This document shows, in pieces, positions 6,368 to 16,692 of a stretch of 22,772 nt of DNA; position 1 is the stretch's first letter, and every line of letters begins with the position of its first letter. Source of the DNA: CSP1-4 sp036559965 (lineage in GTDB: Bacteria > Chloroflexota > Limnocylindria > Limnocylindrales > CSP1-4); contig DATBSD010000037.1 in NCBI GenBank assembly GCA_036559965.1, positions 1-22,772 of the forward strand, written 5' to 3'. The translations under genes and the position numbers were made by a program. The notes beneath the pieces were generated by a model, which was given only the letters and a program-made list of their open reading frames with translations, did no database searches and had not been told where the DNA came from.

Positions 6368-9028
6368 ATGACGACCATCGAGCCGGGGGCTGTGCTGGCC
6401 GGCTATCGCCTTGAACGACAGCTCGGTCGGGGTGGCATGGGCACGGTCTGGCTGGCCGCGCAAGTGGCTCTCGATCGCAAGGTCGCGCTCAAGCTCCTGG
6501 CGCCGGAGATCTCGGCGGACCCACGATTCCGGGCGCGGTTCCTGTCCGAGTCACGGTTGGCGGCGTCCATCGACCATCCCAACATCGTGCCCGTCTTCGA
6601 GGCCGGCGAGGCGGACGGCGAGCTGTTCTTGGCCATGCGGTACGTCGAAGGCACGGACCTCGACTCCCTCGTGACGACGACGGGCCCGCTCGATCCGGCA
6701 CGCGCCGTGCTCCTGCTAGCCGGCATCGCCGACGCGCTCGATGCGGCGCATGCGCGAGGCCTGGTCCACCGCGACGTCAAGCCGAGCAACATCCTCATCG
6801 CGCCGGGTCAGCGCGGCGAGCACGCCTATCTCTCGGACTTCGGGTTGACGAAGCGGCTCGGGTCGAGCGATGCGATGACGCGGACCGGTCAGGTCATCGG
6901 CTCCGTCGGCTACATCGCGCCCGAGGCGATCGAGGGCGGCGCGGTCGACCACCGGGCGGACATCTATTCGCTCGGATGCGTCCTCTACGCAGTGCTGGCC
7001 GGCCACCCGCCATACGAACGAGACACCGACCTGGCGGTCCTGTGGGCCCATGTCAAAGCCGAACCACCGTCGTTCGGGCCCGACCAGCCGGCACTGACGC
7101 CGCTCGACCCGGTTCTCGCGACGGCGCTGGCCAAGGACCCGGATGCCCGATTCGGCACGGCCGGGGCGCTCATGGACGCGGCCTCCGCCGCTCTCGGGGT
7201 TCCCGTTCCGGTCCGCACGGGCACGGCCGTCGGCAGAGCGACCGGAACCGGCGCTGTCGCCCACGATGCCGCTCCGGCCGGCCAGCTGCCACAAGCTGCC
7301 TCGACCGGGATCCGCAGCCGTCGGTCGCTCGGTCTGATCGCGGCCGGATCGCTCGGCGTCATCCTGATCGGCGCTGTCATCGTCCAGGGCGGCCTGCTCG
7401 GCGTCGGTGGCGCGGAGCCGACCGCATCGGCCAGCGCCGGGGGCGTGGACGGCCCGACCGGCTCCGCATCATCAAGCATCGCGCTAGCGCCGGGCGGCGA
7501 GCGCATCCTCTACGAGGTTCGTGGCCCGCGTCTCTTCGACGCCATCACGGACTGTCTCGCCGACGCCGGGGCGCTCGAGACCGCCGGCCGCTTGTGGTCG
7601 GTCGATCCGGCGACAGGCGACCAAGTCCGCGTCACCGGGCAGACCGGCCTCCTCGAGCACCAACCCGCGTGGTCGAACGATGGCCGCCGGATCACCTTCG
7701 CTGCCAGCCCGCCCGAGTTCGGCGTCGGCCTTTGGCAGGCGGCGTCCGACGGCACCGGCGTTGCCAGGATCGTGGCGACCGACGATGGGCCGTGGGCCGC
7801 ACCCTCCGTCGCCGACGACGGGCGGCTGGCCTTCGTCCAGGGCTACGACGGCATCGTCACGGTGGCCAACGCCGACGGGACCGGACGTATCCGCGTGCCC
7901 CTGGCCCTGCCCGCCGTCGAGGACCCGAACCGGGATGCGCCGCCCATCGCACGTCGGGTGACCTGGTTGCCCGACGGCCGTCTGGGGATCGTCGTCCGCG
8001 CAGACCTGCTCGAGGGTGCGACTGCTGCTGGCGCCGCCGCGGCTCGGGGGACGATCTGGCTTGTCGGTCTCGACGGCACCGGTCTCGAGCAACTCGAAGG
8101 GCCGATCGACGTCATCTCGGCCGACTGGTCGCCCGATGGCACGCGCCTGGTCTATAGCGCGGGATCGACCACCGCGCACAGCGGCGACATCTGGGTCGCC
8201 GACGCCGACGGCTCGCATGCGGTCCAGCTGACTGGCCCCGACGGTGACGACGTCGACCCCGTCTGGTCGCCCGACGGTCGGCGGATCGCGTTCGCCAGCT
8301 CGCGCGACGGCAGCTACGAGATCCACACCATGAACTCGGACGGCAGCGATCGCGAGCGGCTGACGTCGTCGCCGGCGCCGCAGTTCGCCTGTGCGCCGGC
8401 CTGGGGCCGGACCGAGTCGGTGCCCCAGCCGAGCCCGGCCCCGTCACCGGGCACACCGATGGCACTCGAGCGTGGCTGGCTGACGGCCGGAACGTACCGG
8501 TCGGATGTACTGCGGCCGAAGGTCATGCTGACCGTCGGCGAGGGCTGGGAGCTCGACGTCCACGCCGTTGACGCGCTCGACCTCTACCGACCGGGCCTCG
8601 ATCTGAGCATCGGCCTGGTGCAGACCGTCTTTCCGGGTGGCTGCCTCGTGGACGCGGAGGGCAACGAGGCCGGGGGGGAGCTGGCGCCAGGCACGGCGCG
8701 TGGTCTCATCGAGTGGTTCCAGGGCTTGCCCGGGCTGGCGGTCTCGGCGCCCGAGGCGGTCACGGTCGGTGGCGAACCGGGACTGGCAGTCGACCTGGAA
8801 GCAGTCGAGGGACCGGCCTGCCACGATGTCATCCCGCCGCTCGCCAAGCGGATCGGCCTCTTCCCGCTGGCCGGTGAGAACTCACAACTGCGCGTTCCGG
8901 GCAAGGCGCGTCTCATCGTCGTCGACGTCCGCGGCGTCCCGCTCACCTTCCTTTATCAGGGCGACGATCGCCTCTTCGACTCGGTCCTCGACCCGATCGT
9001 CACCAGCGTCGGCTTTCCTGAGGACTGA
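6368..9028 (+). CDS. Membrane Ser/Thr protein kinase with extracytoplasmic TolB-like propeller
   Basis: This is a PknB-type Hanks kinase of 886 residues. The cytoplasmic kinase domain (about 13-275) has the glycine loop LGRGGMGTVW, VALK with K42, E61, the catalytic loop HRDVKPSN (134-141, base D136), DFG (157-159) and APE (184-186), so it should be active. A basic patch RSRR precedes one membrane helix (about 321-343). Outside, after a Ser/Thr/Gly/Ala linker, come PD40/TolB-type repeats: SNDGRRITF (~436), VADDGRLAF (~481), LPDGRLGIV (~534), SPDGTRLVY (~588) and SPDGRRIAF (~633). A Pro-Ser linker (~685-697) leads to a C-terminal domain of about 190 residues that I do not recognise. There are no PASTA repeats, so the propeller is the likely sensor in place of muropeptide binding. 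The ligand is unknown. The ATG has no Shine-Dalgarno. Confidence 0.93.
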   Translation: MTTIEPGAVLAGYRLERQLGRGGMGTVWLAAQVALDRKVALKLLAPEISADPRFRARFLSESRLAASIDHPNIVPVFEAGEADGELFLAMRYVEGTDLDSLVTTTGPLDPARAVLLLAGIADALDAAHARGLVHRDVKPSNILIAPGQRGEHAYLSDFGLTKRLGSSDAMTRTGQVIGSVGYIAPEAIEGGAVDHRADIYSLGCVLYAVLAGHPPYERDTDLAVLWAHVKAEPPSFGPDQPALTPLDPVLATALAKDPDARFGTAGALMDAASAALGVPVPVRTGTAVGRATGTGAVAHDAAPAGQLPQAASTGIRSRRSLGLIAAGSLGVILIGAVIVQGGLLGVGGAEPTASASAGGVDGPTGSASSSIALAPGGERILYEVRGPRLFDAITDCLADAGALETAGRLWSVDPATGDQVRVTGQTGLLEHQPAWSNDGRRITFAASPPEFGVGLWQAASDGTGVARIVATDDGPWAAPSVADDGRLAFVQGYDGIVTVANADGTGRIRVPLALPAVEDPNRDAPPIARRVTWLPDGRLGIVVRADLLEGATAAGAAAARGTIWLVGLDGTGLEQLEGPIDVISADWSPDGTRLVYSAGSTTAHSGDIWVADADGSHAVQLTGPDGDDVDPVWSPDGRRIAFASSRDGSYEIHTMNSDGSDRERLTSSPAPQFACAPAWGRTESVPQPSPAPSPGTPMALERGWLTAGTYRSDVLRPKVMLTVGEGWELDVHAVDALDLYRPGLDLSIGLVQTVFPGGCLVDAEGNEAGGELAPGTARGLIEWFQGLPGLAVSAPEAVTVGGEPGLAVDLEAVEGPACHDVIPPLAKRIGLFPLAGENSQLRVPGKARLIVVDVRGVPLTFLYQGDDRLFDSVLDPIVTSVGFPED

Positions 9029-9042
9029 CGGCCGGCGCCTTG

Positions 9043-11889
<2,847 letters not shown>

Positions 11890-11898
11890 CGAGGTCGG

Positions 11899-11903
11899 CC
11901 TCC
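11899..11903 (-). promoter_or_regulatory. Shine-Dalgarno (GGAGG) that fixes the acnA start
   Basis: GGAGG on the minus strand, 9 bp before ATG 11889. It supports MTRPLA... as the true N-terminus instead of the Met six codons upstream. Confidence 0.7.
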
Positions 11904-11989
11904 ACATCCCCGGTCACGCGATGGCCGGGCTGGGTCGGCGCCTGACGGGGGTGCCCGCCTCGGGTCGAGCGTGCTGGACTAGCCATTCG

Positions 11990-11995
11990 AGTATA
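11990..11995 (-). promoter_or_regulatory. Candidate -10 box (TATACT) for acnA
   Basis: TATACT on the minus strand has five of six consensus matches, and no good -35 is seen at 17-18 bp. A transcript from near 11983 would carry a GC-rich leader of about 94 nt before acnA, in which I recognise no known riboswitch. Confidence 0.35.
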
Positions 11996-12023
11996 CGCCC
12001 GCCCGACGGGACCCCGGAATGGC

Positions 12024-12029
12024 TACGCT
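12024..12029 (+). promoter_or_regulatory. Candidate -10 box (TACGCT) for the DUF2520 gene
   Basis: TACGCT ends 8 bp before ATG 12038, with no Shine-Dalgarno. This matches the leaderless arrangement seen before several other genes in the window and supports the long His-rich N-terminus as translated. Confidence 0.35.
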
Positions 12030-12037
12030 AGCGACCG

Positions 12038-13021
12038 ATGCATGCGCCGGGGATCCCGTCCGACGAGCCCGACTCCGATGGCCACAGCCATGACGGCCTG
12101 CCGCCGGGCCACCGCCACCCGCACGGGCGTCCCGGCCAGGGCGAGGACCCGACCACGCCGCCGTCGATCGGCATCATCGGCGCTGGCCGCGTCGGCCTTG
12201 CCCTGGGACGTGCCTTCGCTGCGGCTGGCTGGCCGGTCGTCGCCGTCGCCAGCCGGGACGCCGACCGCCGGACCGCGTTCCGGGCGGCGCTGCCCGACGC
12301 GCGCGCGTTCTCGGAGCCGGCGGGCGTCCTCGACGAGGCCTCGCTCATCTTCCTGACCGTGCCCGACGATGCCGTTCGGGTGGTGGCCGGGTCGCTGCGT
12401 CTCTACAGCGGGCAGGCGCTCGTGCATACGAGCGGCCTGCTGCCGTCGACGGTCCTCGAGCCGGCCATGGCAGCAGGCACGGAGAAGGCCAGCTTCCACC
12501 CCCTCGTCGCCTTCGCCGATACCGATGCGGCGCTGGCCGCGCTGCCTGGGGCGACGATCGCCATCGAGGGCGACCAGCCGCTCATCGGGTTGCTCGGGGA
12601 GCTGGCCGAAGCGTGCGGCGCACAGCCTGTCCGCCTGCCGCTCGAGGGCAAGGCCGCATACCATGCTGCGGCCGTGCTCGCCGCCGGCGGCTTCGTGGCC
12701 CTGCTCGACGCCATCGCCGAGCTCGGCCGCGGGGCCGGCCTCGGCGAGTCCAGTGCCCTGGCCATCTACGCGCCGCTCATCCGCCAGAGTCTCGAGAACG
12801 CCGAGCGCCTGGGCATCGAGGCCGCCCTGACCGGGCCCATCGTGCGCGGCGACCTGGGCACCCTGCAGGCCCACCTGCAGGCGATGGCCGAGCTGGCGCC
12901 GGGCGCGACCGACCTCTACGCGGCGGCGGCGCGGCGGGAGATCGCCCTCGCTCGAGGCCGCGGGTCGCTGCCGGCGGTGACGGCGGAGGAGATGACCCGT
13001 CTGCTCGACGGAGCGACGTAG
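12038..13021 (+). CDS. Rossmann-fold/DUF2520 protein with His-rich N-terminus
   Basis: This 327-residue protein has an N-terminal NAD(P)-binding Rossmann domain (GIIGAGRVG, 45-53, then VVAVASRD at the second strand and FLTVPDD). A helical DUF2520 domain follows (about 165-320, HPLVAF... and GKAAYHAAAVLAAGG). The fold resembles ketopantoate reductase and ProC-type dehydrogenases, and homologues often neighbour pantothenate genes, but the substrate is not established. The first 42 residues are a polar, His-rich leader (five His between 16 and 29, HSH...HRHPH). This is not part of the family core and could bind metal. The start follows a -10-like box by 8 bp. It is divergent from acnA. Confidence 0.87.
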   Translation: MHAPGIPSDEPDSDGHSHDGLPPGHRHPHGRPGQGEDPTTPPSIGIIGAGRVGLALGRAFAAAGWPVVAVASRDADRRTAFRAALPDARAFSEPAGVLDEASLIFLTVPDDAVRVVAGSLRLYSGQALVHTSGLLPSTVLEPAMAAGTEKASFHPLVAFADTDAALAALPGATIAIEGDQPLIGLLGELAEACGAQPVRLPLEGKAAYHAAAVLAAGGFVALLDAIAELGRGAGLGESSALAIYAPLIRQSLENAERLGIEAALTGPIVRGDLGTLQAHLQAMAELAPGATDLYAAAARREIALARGRGSLPAVTAEEMTRLLDGAT

Positions 13022-13041
13022 GCAGCGCCGTCGTGACCCGC

Positions 13042-13047
13042 TACCAT
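13042..13047 (+). promoter_or_regulatory. Candidate -10 box (TACCAT) at the head of the Nudix-gcv operon
   Basis: TACCAT in the context GCTACCAT lies 6 bp before an ATG at 13054. It resembles the GCTAC-type boxes at 3985 and 12024. This is the last obvious promoter candidate before the packed operon that runs to 20299. No -35 match is seen. Confidence 0.3.
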
Positions 13048-13053
13048 GGCGAC

Positions 13054-13317
13054 ATGCAGAGCAGCGTCGCCGCCATCCGCCGCGGTCGCCTCCGGACCCA
13101 CTTCGTGACGTCCCCCGGGCACCACCGCGTGCGTCGCTTCGGCCTCGGCGACCCCGTTCACGGGCGCCTCGTGCCGGCCATGCGCGGGCCGATCGCTGGC
13201 GACGCCCATGCCATCGGTCCGCGACACCTGCGCCGTGTCGATCGCATGACGTGGGCCCGGCCGTCGGTGCCGGCGCGCCGCGAGGGTGTCAGTTCGTCGG
13301 CGGCGTGGCCCGACTGA
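13054..13317 (+). CDS. Possible small Arg-rich protein upstream of the Nudix gene
   Basis: This is an 87-codon frame beginning MQSSVAAIRRGR and ending SSAAWPD. I do not recognise it. It is favoured over chance by a -10-like box 6 bp upstream. By eye its third codon positions are G or C in close to 90% of cases while second positions are mixed, the pattern of real genes here. It otherwise fills a 283-bp gap. Its stop (13315-13317) overlaps the preferred Nudix start (13305) by 13 bp, which would allow translational coupling. Against it: about one residue in six is Arg, there is no domain, and a non-coding leader of the operon could look similar. Confidence 0.4.
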   Translation: MQSSVAAIRRGRLRTHFVTSPGHHRVRRFGLGDPVHGRLVPAMRGPIAGDAHAIGPRHLRRVDRMTWARPSVPARREGVSSSAAWPD

Positions 13318-13814
13318 ACCGATCTGCCAAGCCCCCTCGGCGCACGACCCGCGCGACGTCGGCCGGCGGCATCGTCATCCGCATCGTCGACGGACAGCGT
13401 CAGATCGTCCTCGGCCGGCGCCGGCGCGAGCGGGATCCGACCACCTGGACCCTGCCCAAGGGCACCCCTGACCCGGGCGAGCGGACCGAGCAGACGGCCC
13501 TCCGTGAGGTGACCGAGGAGACCGGGCTCGAGGTCAGGATCGTCGAGCGCATCGGCGATGTCGAGTACTGGTTCATGCAGGGCGGTACCCGGATCCACAA
13601 GGTCGTGCACTACTTCCTCATGGTCGCGACCGGCGGCGCGCTCGAGCGGCACGACCATGAGTTCGACGAGGTCGCCTGGGTCGGCCTGTCCGAGGCGGCC
13701 TCGATCATGAGCCACGAGTCCGAGCGACGCGTCGTCAGCGATGCCGCCGCGGCCATCGAGCGGCACTTCCCGCTCGCCGCCCCGACCGGGGACGTGGTCG
13801 GTCGGTCGGCCTGA
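13305..13814 (+). CDS. Nudix hydrolase
   Basis: This is a Nudix-fold hydrolase of 169 residues that probably cleaves a nucleoside-diphosphate-linked substrate. The Nudix box is complete: G53-x5-E59-x7-R67-E68-V-T-E71-E72-x-G74-L, with the metal-binding glutamates intact. It is preceded by a strand with TSAGGIVIR and a WTLPKG segment. The preferred start is GTG 13305 (VARLNRSAKP). An in-frame GTG at 13251 would add 18 low-information residues, and neither has a clear Shine-Dalgarno. The stop overlaps the gcvT ATG by one base (TGATG), so the two are translationally coupled. The substrate cannot be assigned; linkage to glycine cleavage may be incidental. Confidence 0.88.
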   Translation: MARLNRSAKPPRRTTRATSAGGIVIRIVDGQRQIVLGRRRRERDPTTWTLPKGTPDPGERTEQTALREVTEETGLEVRIVERIGDVEYWFMQGGTRIHKVVHYFLMVATGGALERHDHEFDEVAWVGLSEAASIMSHESERRVVSDAAAAIERHFPLAAPTGDVVGRSA

Positions 13815-14911
13815 TGCGGCGGACGGCGCTCTACGACCGCCACGTGGACGCCGGCGCCCGACTCATCGACTTCGGCGGCTGGGAGATGCCCGTCCAGTAC
13901 GCGGGCATCCTGGAGGAGCATCGCGCGGTGCGCGAGCGGGCAGGGCTGTTCGACCTCTCGCACATGGGCGAGCTCTGGGTCGCCGGTCCGGGCGCCGCCG
14001 ACGGCCTGGCCCGCGCGCTCGTCTCCGACCCGACCCGTCTGGCCGTCGGGCGTGCTCAGTACTCCATGATCGTGGCCGAGGACGGCGGCATCATCGACGA
14101 CCTGATCGTCTATCGGACCGCGGATGAGCGCTTCCTGGTCGTGCCCAATGCCGGTAATCGGGAGGCGGTCGCCGAGGCGTTGACCGACCGCCTGGCCGGT
14201 TTGCCGGCGTCGCTCGGGGACGCCTCGCTGTCGACCTCGCTGGTGGCCATCCAGGGTCCGCTTGCCCGGAGTGTCCTGGAGCCGCTGACGGACGTCGACC
14301 TCGCGAGCTTGCGCTATTACGGCATCGTCGAGGGGACGACGGCAGGCGTCCCCGCCCTGGTCGCCCGGACGGGCTACACGGGCGAGGATGGCTTCGAGCT
14401 GTTCGTGCCTTGGCCTGAGGGGCTTCGTGTCTGGGACGCGCTCCGCGCGGCCGGTCACGATCGTGGCCTCGTGCCGGTCGGTCTGGGGGCACGCGACACG
14501 CTGCGGCTGGAAGCCGGCATGCCGCTCTATGGCAACGAGCTCGACCGGACGACCAACCCGTACGAGGCAGGGCTCGGGCGCGTCGTCAAGCTCGACAAAG
14601 CGGTCGACTTCGTCGGCCGGGCGGCGCTCGAAGCATGCGTCGAGCGCGGCGTATCGCGCCTGCTGGTCGGGCTCGAAGTCCGCGGCCGGGGCATCGTCCG
14701 GCACGGCCATCCGGTCTTCCGGCCGGGCGAGTCCGAGGCCTGTGGCGTCGTCACGAGCGGCACGATGTCGCCGACCCTCGGCGTGCCCATCGGCATGGCC
14801 TATGTCCCGACGGCCGATGCCGTGCCGGGTACCATCTTGGAGTGTGGCGTCCGCGACGCGCGCATCGCGGTCGGCGTCCGGTCACTGCCGTTCTACCAGC
14901 GCGCGACCTAG
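13814..14911 (+). CDS. gcvT: Glycine cleavage system T protein (aminomethyltransferase)
   Basis: GcvT transfers the methylene carbon of the lipoyl-bound aminomethyl group to tetrahydrofolate and releases ammonia. The 365-residue length is normal. Conserved stretches include LIDFGGWEMPVQY (18-29), GLFDLSHMGE, GGIIDDLI (91-98, containing the conserved catalytic Asp), GYTGEDGFELF, LGARDTLRLEAGMPLYGNEL and the C-terminal SGTMSPTLGVPIGMAYV. The ATG overlaps the stop of the Nudix gene by one base. gcvH follows after 16 bp, so it is an operon member. Confidence 0.97.
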   Translation: MRRTALYDRHVDAGARLIDFGGWEMPVQYAGILEEHRAVRERAGLFDLSHMGELWVAGPGAADGLARALVSDPTRLAVGRAQYSMIVAEDGGIIDDLIVYRTADERFLVVPNAGNREAVAEALTDRLAGLPASLGDASLSTSLVAIQGPLARSVLEPLTDVDLASLRYYGIVEGTTAGVPALVARTGYTGEDGFELFVPWPEGLRVWDALRAAGHDRGLVPVGLGARDTLRLEAGMPLYGNELDRTTNPYEAGLGRVVKLDKAVDFVGRAALEACVERGVSRLLVGLEVRGRGIVRHGHPVFRPGESEACGVVTSGTMSPTLGVPIGMAYVPTADAVPGTILECGVRDARIAVGVRSLPFYQRAT

Positions 14912-14927
14912 CCGAAGGGAGCCTCGA

Positions 14928-15311
14928 GTGGAGGTCCGTGACGACCTGCGCTACTCCGACGATCACGAGTGGCTGCGCGTCGATGGCGACGTCGGCATCG
15001 TCGGGGTGACGGCATACGCCGCCGACCAGCTGGGCGACATCGTCTTCGTCGAGCTGCCGGCGACCGGCACGGCGCTCGGCGCCCACCAGGCCTTCGGGGT
15101 GGTCGAGTCGGTCAAGGCGGTCTCGGACCTCCTGTCGCCCGTCGCCGGCGAGGTCATCGAGGTCAACGCCGCGCTGGCCGATCGACCAGAGCTGGTCAAC
15201 GGCGACCCGTACGGCGATGGCTGGATGATCAGGCTCCGCCTGGCCGACGGCGAGAGCGGGGGCGCACTCATGGACGCCGACGCCTACCGCGAGCTGACCC
15301 GGGCCGGCTGA
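14928..15311 (+). CDS. gcvH: Glycine cleavage system H protein (lipoyl carrier)
   Basis: This is the lipoyl carrier that shuttles the aminomethyl intermediate among the P, T and L proteins. The 127-residue product has the family N-terminus YSDDHEWLRVDGDVGIVGVT and the lipoylation site ESVKAVSDL with K63. The C-terminal NGDPYGDGWMIRL is also typical. The start is GTG 14928, chosen because AAGGGAG lies 6 bp upstream (14915-14921) and it yields the expected N-terminus. It lies 16 bp after gcvT and 4 bp before gcvPA. The lipoate synthesis genes and lpd are not in the window. Confidence 0.97.
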   Translation: MEVRDDLRYSDDHEWLRVDGDVGIVGVTAYAADQLGDIVFVELPATGTALGAHQAFGVVESVKAVSDLLSPVAGEVIEVNAALADRPELVNGDPYGDGWMIRLRLADGESGGALMDADAYRELTRAG

Positions 15312-15315
15312 CCCG

Positions 15316-16692
15316 ATGCCCTACGGCCCGCACACCGGCGACGACCGCGCGCACATGCTGCGGGCGCTCGGTCTCGAGACCATCGAGCCGCTCTTCGCCG
15401 ACATCCCGGCCGCCGTCCGGGCGGCCGGCCTCGACCTGCCTGAGCCCGAGCCGGAGCTCCAGCTGGCCGCCCGGCTGGAGCGCATGGCGGCGCGCAATCG
15501 CGTCGATCTGGCGAGCTTCCTCGGCGCCGGCGTCTACCGCCACTTCCTGCCGCCAGCGGTCGATCAGATCATCTCCCGTGGCGAGTTCTACACGGCCTAT
15601 ACGCCCTACCAGCCGGAGATCAGCCAGGGCACGCTGCAGACCATCTACGAGTTCCAGTCGCTCGTCGCCGAGCTGACCGGGCTGGACGTCGTCTCGGCGT
15701 CGCACTACGACGGCGCCGCGGCGACGGCCGAAGCGGCGCTCATGGCCATCCGTGCCACGCGGCGGGAGCGGGTCCTCGCCAGCCGGGCCATCCATCGCCA
15801 CTATCTCGAGACGACGCAGACGTACTTCCAGCCCGCCGGCCTGCAGCTCGAAGAGCTGCCGACGCTCGACGATGGGACGACCGACCTGGCCGCCCTCGAG
15901 CGCGCCCTGGCCGATGGGCCGCCGACCGCCGCCGTCTTGGCGGGCCAGCCGAACGCGTTCGGCATCCTCGAGCCGATGGCTGAGATCGGACGCCTGGCGC
16001 ACGCGGCGGGCGCGCTCTTCGTGGCCGTCGTCGAACCCATCTCGCTGACCGTCCTCGCGCCACCCGGGGCGTATGGCGCCGACATCGCGGCGGGGGAGGG
16101 CCAGCCGCTGGGCATCGCGCCGCAGTACGGCGGACCGTATCTCGGCATCCTGGCCACGACCGAGGCGCTCATCCGGCAGATCCCTGGCCGCCTCGTCGGC
16201 CGCACGACCGACCTCGACGGCCGGCGGGCCTTCGTGATGACGCTGCGTGCCCGCGAGCAGGACATCCGGCGTGAGAAGGCAGCCAGCAACATCTGCACCA
16301 ACCAGGCGCTCTGCGCGCTGGCCGCCACCGTCTACATGGCCACGCTCGGGCCGCATGGGCTGCGCGACGTGGCGGCCGGCGGCGCAGCCCATGCTCGGCA
16401 GCTGGAACGAGCCCTTGCGGCGGCCGGTGCCCCGCGCGTCCACGACGGCGCCTACCTCAACGAGTTCGCCGTCGCGGTGCCCGACGCGGCCCGCGTCCAC
16501 GCTGCGTTGCTCGACCGCGGCGTGCTGGCCGGTCTGCCGCTGGCGCGCTGGTATCCCGACGACGCCAGCCTGCGCGATGCGTTGCTGGTGTGCGCGACGG
16601 AGGTCACGACGAGCGACGAGATCGAGCGCTTCGGCGAGGCCCTGGCGGCCGAGCTGGGCACCGGCGCCGGGCTCGTCGAGGCGGTCCGGTGA
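15316..16692 (+). CDS. gcvPA: Glycine dehydrogenase (decarboxylating) subunit 1
   Basis: This is the N-terminal half of the split P protein, which with GcvPB forms the PLP-dependent glycine decarboxylase. The 458-residue length is normal. Recognisable segments are FLGAGVYRHFLPPAV, EFYTAYTPYQPEISQGTLQ (about 91-109), YDGAAATAEA and the glycine-rich GIAPQYGGPYLGIL. REKAASNICTNQALCAL, just before the last third, is diagnostic of GcvP. The ATG is 4 bp after the gcvH stop and has no strong Shine-Dalgarno, so translation probably depends on coupling to gcvH. The stop overlaps the gcvPB start as GTGA. Confidence 0.97.
   Translation: MPYGPHTGDDRAHMLRALGLETIEPLFADIPAAVRAAGLDLPEPEPELQLAARLERMAARNRVDLASFLGAGVYRHFLPPAVDQIISRGEFYTAYTPYQPEISQGTLQTIYEFQSLVAELTGLDVVSASHYDGAAATAEAALMAIRATRRERVLASRAIHRHYLETTQTYFQPAGLQLEELPTLDDGTTDLAALERALADGPPTAAVLAGQPNAFGILEPMAEIGRLAHAAGALFVAVVEPISLTVLAPPGAYGADIAAGEGQPLGIAPQYGGPYLGILATTEALIRQIPGRLVGRTTDLDGRRAFVMTLRAREQDIRREKAASNICTNQALCALAATVYMATLGPHGLRDVAAGGAAHARQLERALAAAGAPRVHDGAYLNEFAVAVPDAARVHAALLDRGVLAGLPLARWYPDDASLRDALLVCATEVTTSDEIERFGEALAAELGTGAGLVEAVR

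Noticed and set aside
2528..6463. A 1311-codon open frame on the minus strand reaching far upstream of the M28 peptidase
   Set aside because: Only the part from 3961 down shows family sequence and a signal peptide. The upstream part is antisense to the ABC ATPase and FAD oxidoreductase genes and is Arg/Asp/Gly-rich shadow sequence typical of GC-rich DNA.
13022..13304. Glycine riboswitch before the gcv genes
   Set aside because: I looked for the conserved glycine-aptamer core sequences and paired arms ahead of the Nudix and gcvT genes and saw none. A covariance-model search would be decisive.
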